DNA from: Epiperipatus broadwayi
Taxonomy: Eukaryota; Onychophora; Udeonychophora; Euonychophora; Peripatidae
Assembly (NCBI GenBank): GCA_028023455.1
Contig: JAQFVV010012499.1
Location: 1,928,584 to 1,992,583 of the forward strand
Direction: 5' to 3'
Length of the DNA stretch: 64,000 nt
This document shows, piece by piece, positions 22,000 through 35,504 of this stretch. The stretch's first letter is position 1. Every line of letters begins with the position of its first letter. A program made the translations under genes and the position numbers. The notes below the pieces were generated by a model, which searched no databases, was not told the origin of the DNA, and saw nothing but the letters and a program-made list of their open reading frames with translations.

Positions 22000-24400
22000 T
22001 ATATATGCTTTAGAATCACATGTCTGAATGAAGTTTAAAGAGAATTATCTTTACACTTATTTCTAGTCTCTATGACTGTGAATTTTTGATTGAACATTGT
22101 ACAGTCATTCAGTAAAGATAATCTCTTGATTATTTATATTGCACCTGTGAAAACACACCTGTAATTCCACATACATTTTGTAATCATATATGTAGGGTAA
22201 GTGTATTTATTAAAATATAACAAAAGAAATGCATCTGATTTAAAAACTGATGATATTATAGTAAAATAGAGAACCAATAAAACACATTAATTAAGATATT
22301 TAATAAATATATTTTAAAAGTGATGTTGATTCTATTCTAAACAATACCTTTTTAATACATGTTTTGTATTGACAACACATGCAGAAACAATCACATATAT
22401 TGAATATATTTTCAATGTTAAAATTTTATATGTCCAAAAGTCTGAGAAAATATCTTAATGTTTATTTTATCATTTCATAATTATTATTAATAATCTTAAA
22501 ATATTATTATTGTTGTCATTTGTAAATAACTCATTCTTGTAAATAAAGCATAATTTAATTATTAAATAACTTTGATGTTTGTGTTTTTTTTTTTTACATT
22601 TTGCATCATCATCTAATTGGTAGTTTATAGTCACATGATATCCTTATATTTTAATTTACAACATGATATTTTAGATTCATTTTATAATGTAGTCATCAAT
22701 AGATTACAGATTAATGTTATTCTTACCAATAGTATTTAGTTTCTTTGAAATAAAAAAAATGGCATAATAAATAAATCGTTATGATTTATTACATGGAGTA
22801 GTTAGTCACATTAGCACATCTTAATATATGATTAAATTATTAAAATCAGTTCACAATGTATTCATTTATATCTTTTAAACATAAAAATTAGTTGTAGTAA
22901 AATGTAGTTAAGTACAATAAAATGCTTTTTGTTATCTAGTTACATGGATCAAAGATTTATTATTAATTATTTATAAAACCCTGATATACCATTAATTTTA
23001 TTTATTTTATTATTATTTTAAAAATCTGAGAGAATTTGTTAAGCCCCTAAGAAGTATTTAGTTAATTTAACTTTTATATCTTTACAATTTGGCATCCATG
23101 TTATCCATTTTCAATAAATATCTTTTCTATTGAATTTAATTATTATACTGTTACAATTTAGTTGGATTAACCTTTGACAGCCTTTACATATGAATATATA
23201 ATAGTTCATGGAAACTTTTTGGAACAACTATATAGAACATTAAAGTATATTATCAGGTTTCTATAAAAAAATAATTGCCTTATGTGGACAAAAATGTTAT
23301 CCTGTGTGGTTATTGCAAACGTATTGAAAGTTGTGAACAATTAATTAAAAATTATATAAAAAAGATAAAATAAAACAAACTAAAGACTCCATGTTCATCC
23401 ATTCATAATAAAAATTATAATAACAATCAACCCTTAAGCTATCAACAATCTCAACCTGTAGTCAAGTTGCAGTCTTTAGTGTCTATATAAACATATCAAA
23501 CCGTAGATAAAGGTTGTAGCACTTTTATTGATAATAGATATTGCATTGACTACATGATAAGATTATTGATAAACCTATTAAAGACTTGAGTAATTAGCTT
23601 TATTGTCTTAAAAATTATAATAAAAAAATGAGACTCAAACTTGACATGAAAAAAAACTAGTCAGGTTAATTTAAATTTAGATGATGATTTTTATTTATTT
23701 GTGTAAAGAAACTCTCCCATATGGTTGATAGTTTGGCTATTAATTTATATTTATTAATATAATTTGCTCTTTCCAAAATTTATATAGTTTCCATAAATAT
23801 ATATTAACGATGATGATTCCATTTTCCAAAACATCAATAATTGGATACATTATTATTCTCTACAATTATTCCCAAAAGTTTCCATGATTTGCCCATTATA
23901 TATATATATAACAAGATTTTTATAAAATATTCCATAAAATATAAATGGCAATCCAATATTGCTTTGTAGATTTTATATAAAAATTTATTAATAAAGGAAA
24001 TGTCATTTGAAATATGCAAGCAGAAATAAGAATAAAAATTTTCATATTCAGATTTCTATCAATAGTGCAATATTCTAAAGTTATATATAATTAAAATCGT
24101 TATTTAGAAGACTTTAAAAATATATCCAAATGTAAACTTATATATATATATATATAAATCAATAAATCTTTGTAAACAGAATACATAGACTTGAATATAT
24201 AAATATGAAATATATATATATATATTGACTTAAGTCAATGATTTCCAATGCTGAAACCTGAACTCTATTTAATGTAAAAGAATACAACTTTTTGGAAATC
24301 ATAGTTTCGAAATAAAAAGTATTCTATTTTTTTTTATTAAAAAAAAAAACTGAATAAAAGAAAAAGAAAAAATAGTTCTAGAAAGTATACTAATACTATA
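22000..24400. other. A+T-rich DNA, nothing recognisable
   Basis: Only short TA tracts and homopolymers are present; no protein-like frame or repeat boundary was found. Confidence 0.5.
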
Positions 24401-24407
24401 TATATAT

Positions 24408-25240
24408 GTTGATATGAAGATTTTCATGGGTTGCATATATAAAAGATATATTTTGCGGGTTCATCAGTGTTAATAAATTTAAATATTAGTATACAGGAGG
24501 TTTCAACTTGATCACACAAGTCACCTACTGGGTGATAAAAGATAGAAAGACGGTTGTAGGGGCGTTACAATCACTGATTTGAAAAAAACGTTAAAGTTCC
24601 ACCAATAGAAAAAATGTTAAATTAAAAATGTTTTTTAAAAAAAAACTTTCCAAATAGGAGGAAGTTTGCATTATCATCTCACTTATTAATACAATCTGGC
24701 CTTTTAAATATCTCAATGGCTTCTCTGATTTTACACTGGTAGAGATTATCACATCTGGATATGATATGATAATTTCTAGCAGTGTAAAATCACAGAAGCC
24801 ATAGAGATACTTTAAAGGCCAAATTGTATCAATTGTCAAGCTATTGATACAATCTGTCTGGCCTTTTAAGTATCTCAATGGCTTATCTGGTTTTACACTG
24901 GTAGAGATTATCAAATCTGGACATGATGTGATAATCTCTACCAGTGTAAAATCTGAGAAGCCATAGAGATACTTAAAAGGCTAGGTTGTATCGATAAGCA
25001 AAATATTACATGCAAACTTTCTCATATTTAGAAAGATTTAAAAAAAAAAAAACATTCTTAATACAACATTTTTGCTATTGGAAAAACTTTAACGTTTTTC
25101 CCCCCAAATCAGTGATTGTAGCAACACTACAACCATCTTTCTACCTTTTATCACTCAGTAGATGACTTGTGTGATCAAGTCAAAACATCAGGTATATTAA
25201 TATTTAATTTTTTAACATGGATGAACCCACAAAATATGTC
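24408..25240. mobile_element. Fold-back (non-autonomous) derivative of PLE-1
   Basis: The outer arms (about 24445-24765 and 24926-25240) are inverted repeats that match the termini of the PLE at 46.3-48.3 kb, including GCGGGTTCATC, the ACTTGATCACACAAGT word, a GGTTGTAG run and the CCACCAATAG word. The middle is a nested set of inverted copies of a ~75-bp segment (CTGGCCTTTTAA ... TTTTACACTGGTAGAGATTATC) at about 24692, 24766, 24845 and 24926, alternating in orientation. That segment is the 3' coding end of PLE-1 near 46590-46660. All reverse-transcriptase sequence is gone. A 37-bp tail (GATTTTCATGGGTTGC region) is present on the left side only. The 107-residue open frame inside merely reads through the inverted copies. 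Confidence 0.8.
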
Positions 25241-25244
25241 ATAT

Positions 25245-27190
25245 ATATATATTAATAAAACGAGTATACTATTGCTGAGAGTATAAATGTCATTCTATAT
25301 CAAGGATGTTTTTTTTTAATATAGAAGGTGTATATACATATATCCAAAGGCTTTTGAAATACAGATTTCACTTATATACAACTTTGGGTCATATAGACAT
25401 TTTTTTTTTCACTTTCCATATCACAAAAAAATATTTCTACTCTAAGCAACAATTTAAAACGAAATAAATTTATAATATTTAAAAATTATATGCAGATAAA
25501 TATAAAACAGCCTTCAATTTTAAACCACTTACTAAAAAAATAATCAGCTGTTGTCTATACATCACATGATCACCATTTCTTATGCATGGGGTGTTTTGCC
25601 TGTTTTCTATGGGATGAGTTTCGGTCTGGTTGTATTAATAGTTACAATTGCTAGATATCTATTATCTGACAAATAAACTAATAAGTGGCTGGGTAGACTG
25701 CGTAAAACTTTTTTTTTTTAAAAAAAAAAGTCAATTTATGTAAAATTAATGAATTGTATAAAAAAAATCAAAGCTACAACTAGATTTGAGATTAGAATGT
25801 AATATCTGTCATTTAATAAGAATCATCAATATTATAAACACAATCATCAAAAATGGTAACAAATTTAATCCATTATGCTGTTTTATATATATTTTTAATC
25901 ACACAATATAAAATAAAATACCATTACATAACAGCAATAATTATATATATAAAAATAAAAATAATACAGAAAACCTTTTTTCAGTAAATATTTGTTACCC
26001 CTGTGATGTAAAATATTTTAAACCTTTAATTTACATTACAAATATAGGTTATCAATCTTTTATATTTATAAAATTAACTAAAACCAATAATAATAAAACA
26101 ATCCAAATACTTACAACTATAATAAATAATATAGAAAAAAAATGTTCAACTTTCTGTTTTCTCCTCCTCCCGCGTTATTTCATTTCTTTTCCCCAATATT
26201 TGTAGAAAAAAGGCTTTCCTGGTATTATTATTTTTATAATACATACACAATAATTGCAGTTATATAATGATATTTTAATTTATATTATACTGTGTGATTT
26301 GCATACCCAATATACTAAATCGGAATCAAGCAAACTATAAAAGTCAATATAATAATTATTGTAAACAATACATATCTAATTATTAATTAGCTTTTTCACC
26401 TGTTCTCTAAAAAAGATTAACATATATGGACAACAAGAAAAAAAAAACATTTAACTAAATCAATTTAGGAAATCAAATAAATTAAAAGTAAAAATAGAAA
26501 ATGCAATTTAAAGCCATGAATAACTAAACTATCATAAATATAAACGTTATACATATAATATATATTATACATATAAAATGTATAAGTAAATCAAATGAAA
26601 CACATTTAATTGAGATACAATGGACGATTGATTTAAACATTATTTTTTCTAACCAAAGTGTTTAATCAACCTTCTATATTAATAAATGAGTTACAAAAAT
26701 AAATGGCCACTTTATTCTTGTTAAATTGTGACTTATGCTAGTTTAGTGAATATTTTAAAATATTTATTGTACAATGTCATGAGTTTTAATTTCGAATGTT
26801 AAATATATATGTTAATTGACTCATAGTAAAATCATGAAAAACTCCAGGTATTACTTTGAAAATTAAATACATGTTTAAATTAAATAATAAAAATGTCACA
26901 TTTTAAAAGATAGTATAAAACTGTTTTAATTTTTTTTAAAAAGCAATCAATTTTTATTTTTCAACTTTTTGCAAACTCCGTTATAAAAAGAATTGATATT
27001 TAAAATACCAAAGTTTCATACAAAACAAATCCATTTGTAATTCAAAACTCAATCATAATGACAATATTTAAAAAATAGGGCTTCTTTTTACTTAAAAAAT
27101 AAATAATAAAAAGCTGTCAGATTAAAATTTTAAAACATTTCATTCAAAATGAAATAGCAATCCTGTTTTTCCTAATTATATATATATATA
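25245..27190. other. A+T-rich DNA, nothing recognisable
   Basis: A segment near 25550-25600 (ATCACATGATCACCATTTCTT) recurs, inverted, at about 33240-33265, so it belongs to a dispersed repeat. No gene is visible. Confidence 0.45.
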
Positions 27191-27191
27191 T

Positions 27192-30100
27192 TGTAACCAT
27201 CCAGAGAATAAAGGACTTAACGTAATTTACACTACAGGGCGCCACTAGGCAATTGAACCTAAAAAAATTTTTTTATTTTATTTTATACATTTTGATTCCG
27301 GTCGTTAGCCCAATGTCACTAGCTCAGTGGAATAGCAGAGATTTATATTTTACAAGAAAGTTTTGACTAAGAATATATAAAAAAGAATAAAATAAGCCAC
27401 TGCCAGTAATTATACACATAAACATTTATTTACGCACATATATAATATTTAAAATTGTTTTAGTATCAGTTTACATTTTAAAATTTAATTTACATTTCTA
27501 ACTTTGATTTTTGATTTTAATTTACATTTAATTTTTATAAATTTACATTTTAATTTGTATAAGTTCGCACAGATGGATTTATAAAAGTTTGTTTTATAAT
27601 CTTGAGTATAGATCGGTTACATAGATTACACGGTTAAAAACATTTCAAATTAAACATCACCAATCAAAATACAAAGTCATTGATAACGTCAATTGCAGAG
27701 GGAATACAAGAAACCCAATAGCATTCATCATAAGATGCCGCATTGATATCGATGACTTATATATTCCAATCGAATATGAAAACCACAAACATAAGTAACC
27801 GATAACGAATCCATGTAACATCCATACCCAACTTAAATTTAATGCATTTTTATTTAGAGTGTCGAGTATGAATAAACTACATAGATTTGCATTTGAAAAG
27901 AAAATATTCTATCCTTATTTGACCTTAGGCCAAAAGTGGCAGTCAAACCAATGTCAATCCATCTGATATATCAATGCATTCATTGTAACATGAATACGGC
28001 AGCACAAAAGGTTAAGAGAAGAAATTGCCTCTCATCAGATAGGATACCATGTCTATCTGATGAGAAGAGCAATAAAAAAACTCCATAGGAAAGGACTGCG
28101 GTATTTTGCCGACTTACGATTGCATTCCATAGGCAAAAAGAAAGTGTGTGGCATATTAAATGATTCTGCCTGTAGCGAATCTCATACTACATCTACTAAT
28201 TACCCCAATATATCCAATCCATTGATCTAATTCAACTATGAAACGAATAACCTAAGATAACTCGCCCCTAATAAAACTTTACAATTCTATATAGCCATTC
28301 ACACCCGACTTAAGTTTAATATTTGTATAATTTAATTTAACGAAAAACAAAAATCATAAATAAAACTTAAAAGAACCAAAAAAATAAATAAATAAATGAA
28401 ATGATTAAAAAAAAAAGAAATACATCAATAAAAAGAATTAATAAGGAATTTAGTTTGGTCAATAGGATTCTATTTCTATTTTTTTTTTTTTAAATATTGG
28501 AAAAGTTTATATTTTAAAGTTCTTAGTATTTTCAAACTAATATTCATTTAAGTTCATAATGTGATTATGGTTTTAGAAATGTTCATTAGTTATCCGTTGC
28601 TTGCCATTTGGAATCCAGCATTCAAATCCCTCGATGATCATGTGGTCCTCAATATAGGAAAGGCAATGTTTCATTTTCTTTTTTTATAACAACTGAAGGA
28701 ATTGAAAGTGCGTCTTTCAATCCCTTCACCTCCTACTCTCCGACTTAATACATCTCCATCTTCTTTTAAATATTCTTCACTCACTAAAAATTTTATTATC
28801 AAACTTTTTCTTTTATACATAATTTTAGTATCCAGTGGACATTACGTCATCGATGATGATGATCCTTCCATTGAGATCCGATTCCCCGATGGATCTTTTT
28901 CATTGGCCATTAGTTTCTATTGTTTTCCTATCTGACCATTGCTTATACATTTAAATGCCCAAGGGCTAGTTCACTTGGACTAATTAAAATAATTGTTTCC
29001 ATTTTTTCAATAACATTAATTAATTTGTTTTGTACAAACTTAGATATATTTTTATCTTTAAATCTTTTTAAGTTTTTGCTTTTAAAATACTTTTTCTATT
29101 TTTAATAAAGATTCTTTTTTTAATAATTTTTTTTCATCTGTGCAATTATATATATATATATGAGTTTAGTATAGAATTTTAATTTTCAATTTTTTAATTC
29201 TTAAAAAAGAAGTTGTATTTGCGAACTTTTATTTTTTTCATGTTTACTAATTAAAAAATAATGTAACGTCATATGTGCCTGTTACATATCAGTAAACTTG
29301 CTTAAAAAAAAATAAACAAAAAAAAATATTTTACTTAGGGTTAGTAATTACAGTACATGATTTACGAAAATTTACCAAGACATTCGGTTAGTAATTTTAC
29401 GAAAAGACTATATACAAAAAAGAAAAATGTTGATCATCATTTTCCAATTGAACCACTCATGTTTACACCTCCTCCCCCCAAGAATTCTATTTTCTTTATA
29501 TTTCAATTCTAACAACAGCACGACAAGCAAATTATATAAATTATTTATTTAAGAAGGTTGCATTGAGATAAATATCTTTTAAGAAATAATGGGTTTAAAC
29601 ATGTATATTTGCAGCACAATTATAAATACCACCAACTTATTTATGACTGACTGAAATGCTTACATAGGATTACACTGAAGTAAATTTCCAAACAGTACTC
29701 ATCGTAAGGTACCACATTTACCATCATAAACTTATGTGGCTGTGCGCTCCTATACTTGTTACAGCATAATATATATTAAACAAAAAAAAACATATTAATT
29801 GCAACCATTTGACTTTCTTTTTAACAAAGTACAATTTACAATTATTTATACTTTCTCATGTTTAATATATGTGCTATTTACTCCTGGCAGTGCTTTTATA
29901 AGATTTAAAGTATATGACTTTATGTAAACAGATAAAATATTTGATTTTGAACAGAAATCATAAATAAAACTTAAAAGAACCAATAAATAAATAAATAAAT
30001 AAATGAAATGATTAAAAAAAAAAGAAATACATCAATAAAAAGAATTAATAAGGAATTTAGTTTGGTCAATAGGATTCTATTTCTATTTTTTTTTTTTAAA

Positions 30101-30893
30101 ATACTGGAAAAGTTTATATTTTAAAGTTCTTAGTATTTTCAAATTAATATTCATTTAAGTTCATAACATACTTACAGTTTTAGAAATGTTCATTAGTTAT
30201 CCATTGCTTTCCATTTGGAAACCAGTGTTAAAATCCCTCGATGATTCTGTGGTCCTCAATATAGGAAAAGCGATGTTTCATTTTCTTTTTTTTATAACAA
30301 CTGAAAAAATTGAAAGTGCGTCTTTCAATCTCTTCACCTCCGACTCTCTGACTTAACCCATCTCTGTCTTCTCTTAAATTTTCTTCACTCACTAAAAATT
30401 TTATTATCAAACTTTTTCTTTTATATATAACTTTAGGATCTAATGGACATTATGTCATCGATGATGATGATCCTTCCATTGAGGTCCGATTCCCCCGATG
30501 GATCTTTTTCATTGGCCAATAGTTTCTATTGTTTTCCTATCTGACCATTGCTTATACATTTAAATGCCCAAGGACTAGTTCACTTGGACTAATTAAAATA
30601 ATCATTTCCATTTTTTCAATAGCATTAATTAATTTGTTTTGTACAAACTTAGATATATTTTTATCTTTAAATCTTTTTAAGTTTTTGCTTTTAAAAACTT
30701 TTTCTATTTTTAATAAAGTTTCTTTTTTTAATAATTTTTTTCATCTGTGCGATTTTATATATATATGAGTTTAGTATAGAATTTTAATTTTCAATTTTTA
30801 ATTATTAAAAAAAAAAGTTTTATTTGTGAACTTTTATTTTCTTTATGGTTACTAATAAAAAAAAATAATGTAACGTCTTATGTGCCCATTACA
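27192..30893 (+). mobile_element. LTR-like composite element, copy B (non-coding)
   Basis: A full terminal repeat (27192-29286, ~2.1 kb, TGTAACCATCC ... CTGTTACA) is followed by an internal segment (29287 to about 29945, homologous to that of copy A from TATCAGTAAACTTGC onward). It ends with a 5'-truncated second terminal repeat (about 29945-30893, matching 28340-29286). (TA)n tracts lie on both outer sides. The same 25-bp terminal hairpin (TGTAAC ... GTTACA) closes each copy. The truncation is in the opposite terminal repeat from copy A. The 60-80-residue open frames here, including two similar ones at 28920 and 30529, are duplicated because the terminal repeat is duplicated and look non-coding. 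Confidence 0.6.
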
Positions 30894-33030
30894 ATATATA
30901 TATATATATATATATTCTACTGATCGAAATTGTATGTTAACTCAAAACGATTCACAGCCAGGGTAAAAGTACCTCGAATCCAACCATACGCGAGATCAAA
31001 GATAAAGAATACTTATGGATTACCCATCTCTAAATCTTCAAATTAACATCATTCTCAAGGCAAGCAATTAATCTTTTCCACACTCTGACTCACTAGCATC
31101 AATGGTGGAGCATGAGACTCAGCTAATTCATATGTCTAACTCTAATTATTAACTTTAATTAGACTATCTATTTATTTAAATATAAAATGGTATGTGTATG
31201 ACCTTGAGTCATCAGATAGCAGCACAATAATTAATTAGAAAATACTAATTTTAGAATGAAGGAATAGAGATGAACCACAGGCAGCTAAATTCACATATAT
31301 ATTTAATAAAACATTTTTGTAATTTATCTAATGTCTTTGATTTGATTTTATAAATTATTTAACACAAATTTCTATTCTGTCATTTATTATGCCTCTGGTG
31401 AGAGAGTGGTATAGTTTATATGCCAATATAACAAATGTCATGAGTAGCAATTTATGGAAGATGTCCATCCAAGTCTGAGATATCGGAATGGATATTTTAA
31501 AAAGCTATTTTAAACATAATTCTCTTATGATTGAATTTATTTTAAGAGAGAAATGATTAACTCTAACTATAGGAACTGATGTCGGAGAGAGTGACATATT
31601 TAAAATATAAATAGATCACAATATTTGCAAATAAATATTTCAAGATTTAAAATACATAAATTAATCAGATTGTGGTCAATCTGCCATAATGTGCTCAGAC
31701 AAAGGAAAGTGAACAAATCCTAGCCTATGATATTACATTACCATCATAGATTCAATTTACCTGCCCCTGTTCCTGTGACACCAAGAAATAAAAAAATAAT
31801 GGTCTGCACCATTGGCAAATCTAAAATATTTCAGGTGGAAGAAATAAAAATCACTGAGGCTAACTAAAGTCCGCTTACCCTGGGTCTTACCATTTTTGAC
31901 TTTCATATCCTGATAAATCATGGCAAGTGAAATTATCATGTGGTCTAGTTTTGATATAGTGATCACAAGGAACAAAAGACAAATAATCAAGCCAAATGCC
32001 CGTGAGGCAAAATACAAGTACTGGAAAATATATTTTAGCCTTTACATATAGAATTTGTGCTGAACTAAAGATCACACAAATGTAATACGGATTGACCAAA
32101 ATCAGACAAACAAGAATAAAATAAGCATTAATTATTATTAGGAATATTTGTAATTAGCAAACCGTCTCTCCCATCAACATAAAATCTTACTAACATTTCA
32201 AATAACATTCTATTACTCTCTTATTATTTAACATGAATATAATTTATAAACATCCTCCCTCTCACTCTTTAAAAATAAAATAATTTAACTAAATGAATTC
32301 TCATATTTGAATCTCATGTCTCCCCACAACCAAACCATGTATGTATAAAATATAAAAAAAGACACAAACATTTGTAAAAAAATAGGGAGTAAAATATATA
32401 TTTAAGTAAAGCTTTTGTTGATATGGAACAAAAATCAGCATATATTCATTTCATTTTAAGTAATTAATAATAATATTTTCTAAACCGCAATTAAAAGGAA
32501 GTTTAGCCTTAAGAAGAGGCATAATTTTAAAACAGAAAGAAAGAGAGCAAAGACATTAGATTTTAAGTAACAGCAAATATATTTTTATAAAATATTAAAT
32601 TAAATATTTTAAATTACATTATGGGAATTACACTTTAGCAGACATTACAATTAGCAGGAGTTACATTATTGGGTCACTGGAGTTTAGAAGAATAAATTAG
32701 GTGGTTAGAAATACTAAATTGGAAACATATTACCTAATTTATTATAGGTTCAAGTGGAAGTTGGAGTCCCATGATGAAAACTGAATTTCCACACAGGCAT
32801 AGCTAGCTATGAATTGAATAAAAGAGTTCAGCAGTTCATTTTTATGAGGTTTCTCTAACTTATGGTATTTTGATAATCATATTTACAACACAGGAGACAG
32901 GCAGGTTGACTCCATCTACTCTGCTAACATACTTCAAAACATTTTTATCATTATTTTAAAAATTTGACTCATGTCGATTTGCCAGGCAATTGCTGACAAA
33001 AAACTAGGACTGGCTGACCTCTATTGTTCT
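30894..33030. other. A+T-rich DNA, no confident feature
   Basis: Two overlapping minus-strand frames at 31757-32099 (86 and 70 residues) show no family signature. The first begins with a hydrophobic stretch but has no supporting context. I see no element boundary here. Confidence 0.35.
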
Positions 33031-33122
33031 CACACTTTATTCATAAAACAGTAATAATCTTTCTTGTAACCTCATAAATTAAAATAACATTTAGAATGGA
33101 TAGAAAATAAGTAAAATCATTG

Positions 33123-33275
33123 TTATTAAAATAGGCAAAATTCACTATAAGTATTGCCACACACAGCAAGCTAGAGTAATCAATGGTGTGGCAATACATA
33201 TAATGAGTTTTGCCTGTTTTAATAACAGTTATAAGCAAGCATAAGAAATGGTGATCATGTGATGTTTATTGGGTT
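33123..33275. mobile_element. 153-bp hairpin insertion with 10-bp target duplication
   Basis: The direct repeat AAAATCATTG stands on both sides (33113-33122 and 33276-33285), and the opposite palindrome arm has it once, without the insert (around 36165). The first 103 bases form a 39-bp hairpin (33123-33161 with about 33187-33225, some five mismatches). The remaining ~50 bases contain ATGGTGATCATGTGAT, shared with 25550-25585. The superfamily is unknown. Confidence 0.7.
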
Positions 33276-34645
33276 AAAATCATTGTTTCAAGCTTTCCTA
33301 AAAATATGAAAATTATTTGCAATATATTAAAGATAAAGCAAAAAAAAAAAACAAATAATATCTTATAAGAAATGATCTATGCCTATTATATAAACCACTT
33401 ATAATAGACAAAAATGATAACAATGAATTAGATAAATAAACCTTAATATTCCTTATGAATCAAAACACTAATCATAATAAGACAAAATATTATTTATATT
33501 TATAAATGATTTATGAATGGATGAGATAATAATTTAATATGCCCTACAAATGTAAAATATCAATGATATTTAAATAAATATATGACTCATTAATTGATAT
33601 CCAATTATAACTAAATAAAACAAAAGTAATACTAAATCAGTCATGGTATACCAATAATATCAAATACTATTACTAATTAAGTCAATTATAATAAGATTAA
33701 ATACCTAATAATAGTACAAAATCAAGAAACATAACATATCACTCCACTTTTACCAACTTGCTATACTATAAAATAAAATTAGCCTATTAGATAACATTAA
33801 AATTTATAATACCCAATCAAATAAATGCATAAAATAAATGATAGATTCCTACTTGTTGCTTGTTCAAATTCCAAAGACAAATCATATCCAATTTCCTTCA
33901 GTTTAATGAAACTAAGTTGTTGAAACTTTAGATTATAACTATCAAGACATATGAAATATTATTAGTGTTTAATATAATCAAGCTACTATGGTCATTGGTC
34001 AAAAGATAAAATTGTTTGCAGAACAGACATGGATAAGTGTTAGGATTAGGTCAATAATCATATAGTAAGATCGAAATTATATTAGAAATGATTTAGTAAT
34101 TTATAAAGGTACATATATCATTAGTATGAAAGTTGAGTAAAGAGAATTGCAATTAGATGTGTAGATATTTTATCTTAAACTATTGTTAATTAAAGTGAAT
34201 ATTATGTCATAAACATCATAATTATATTCAATTATAAAGCTGTTTTGTTCTGTTACAAATTGAGATATTTAAAATCCATTGATGCAAATTGTAAATTCAC
34301 ATTAGATATTAAATTATAATATTAACATTTGATTATAATAAACACTAATAATATTTCATATGATAGTGACAGACTAGTATTTTAACAACTTAGCTTCATT
34401 AAACTGAAGAACAATTGAATATAATTTGTTCATAGCATTTGACAAGCAACAAATAGGAATCTATCATTTATTTTATATATTGATATGATAAGTTTTAAGT
34501 TTTAATGTTTTAATGTTATCAAATAGGATGATTTTATTTTATAGTATTGTAAGTTGATGAAATGGGAAATATGTGTTAGGTTAATTGATTTTGTATTATT
34601 ATTAACTATTTAATCTTATTACAATTGACTTAGTTCATACAAGTA

Positions 34646-35504
34646 CACCTGGGTCTCTTTTTATGCTGACTTATTTAACACAATTTTGAAGTTACATGAT
34701 TCGTGTTTCACCGGAAGTTGATTTCCGATAATGCGCTATTACTTTAAATAATAAATTTTGCGCACTTATGTTATATTGAAAGCAATCACACATTATTGGA
34801 ATTCGACTTTCATCTTAGTAATTTCAATATTTTCAGCGCTTTATAGTAGTAAGATTTTATGCAATAATGAAATTAAAATCATGAGTTCCACATTTTATGT
34901 ATACACATATTAAATTTTACAAGATTATAATGTAAATTTGTTCAAACATTGTGCATTTTAAAACATATTCTGTTTTTGCTTTTTAAAAAAGAACGTAATC
35001 AATTATTATTTTCCTATTAATGACACTAATCATTAACGAGCTCTTAAATTCCAACGAGAGCTAAATGGTTGTATGTCTGTATATCGTGAGCTTCGTAAAC
35101 AATTAATAAAATCATTGTCTTAAAGATTAATTACTAATTACGGTGTCACCAGAAAATCATAATAATTAAAACGTGTATAAAAAAATGTAAATTACTGTAC
35201 TGTAAATTATGCATAAAAATATATTATTGTGAATAAAATTAAATATTATAGTTAAAAAAAGTTTGTCTTGTATCAATTTTTTTCAAATTTGAAATTTTTT
35301 ATTAGTCATACTTTATTTCCTTATTTTTTTTTTTTGCGTGAATTTTAAAGTAATTTTACATTGGTACTTTACTTTTACGTGAATTTTGAAAAATCATAGA
35401 CTGCATCTCCCCTTTTTCAATGTAAGTTGCATCTATTTTTGCATGATTTCATTTGCGCATATTTTCTGAGGAACCTATCTATCGTGTAAAACGAGACCCA
35501 GGTG
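34646..35504. mobile_element. 859-bp TIR element with TA target duplication
   Basis: The termini are CACCTGGGTCTCTTTTTA and TAAAACGAGACCCAGGTG, inverted repeats of 18 bp with one mismatch, directly flanked by TA (34644-34645 and 35505-35506). TA duplication and CAC-type ends suggest a non-autonomous Tc1/mariner-superfamily element. It has no transposase frame. It lies in the right arm of the 3.2-kb palindrome, while the left arm near 33660 is uninterrupted, which independently supports insertion. Confidence 0.8.

Noticed and set aside
24412-24470. Hammerhead in the PLE-1 terminus (CTGATGAACCCGC on the minus strand)
   Set aside because: Although CTGATGA and a later GAAA exist, the intervening sequence cannot form stem II, and the other PLE-1 copies read GGATGA there.
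28020-28070. Hammerhead near CTATCTGATGAG in the LTR-like repeat
   Set aside because: The word is half of a simple inverted repeat and no GAAA or stem III follows.
28702-30768. Repeated 60-80-residue frames (MFSYLTIAYTFKCPR...) as a gene family
   Set aside because: They recur only because the LTR-like repeat is duplicated; the homologous positions of copy A do not keep the frame.
31757-32099. Possible host exon
   Set aside because: Overlapping frames have no domain, no clear splice context and no conserved motif visible.
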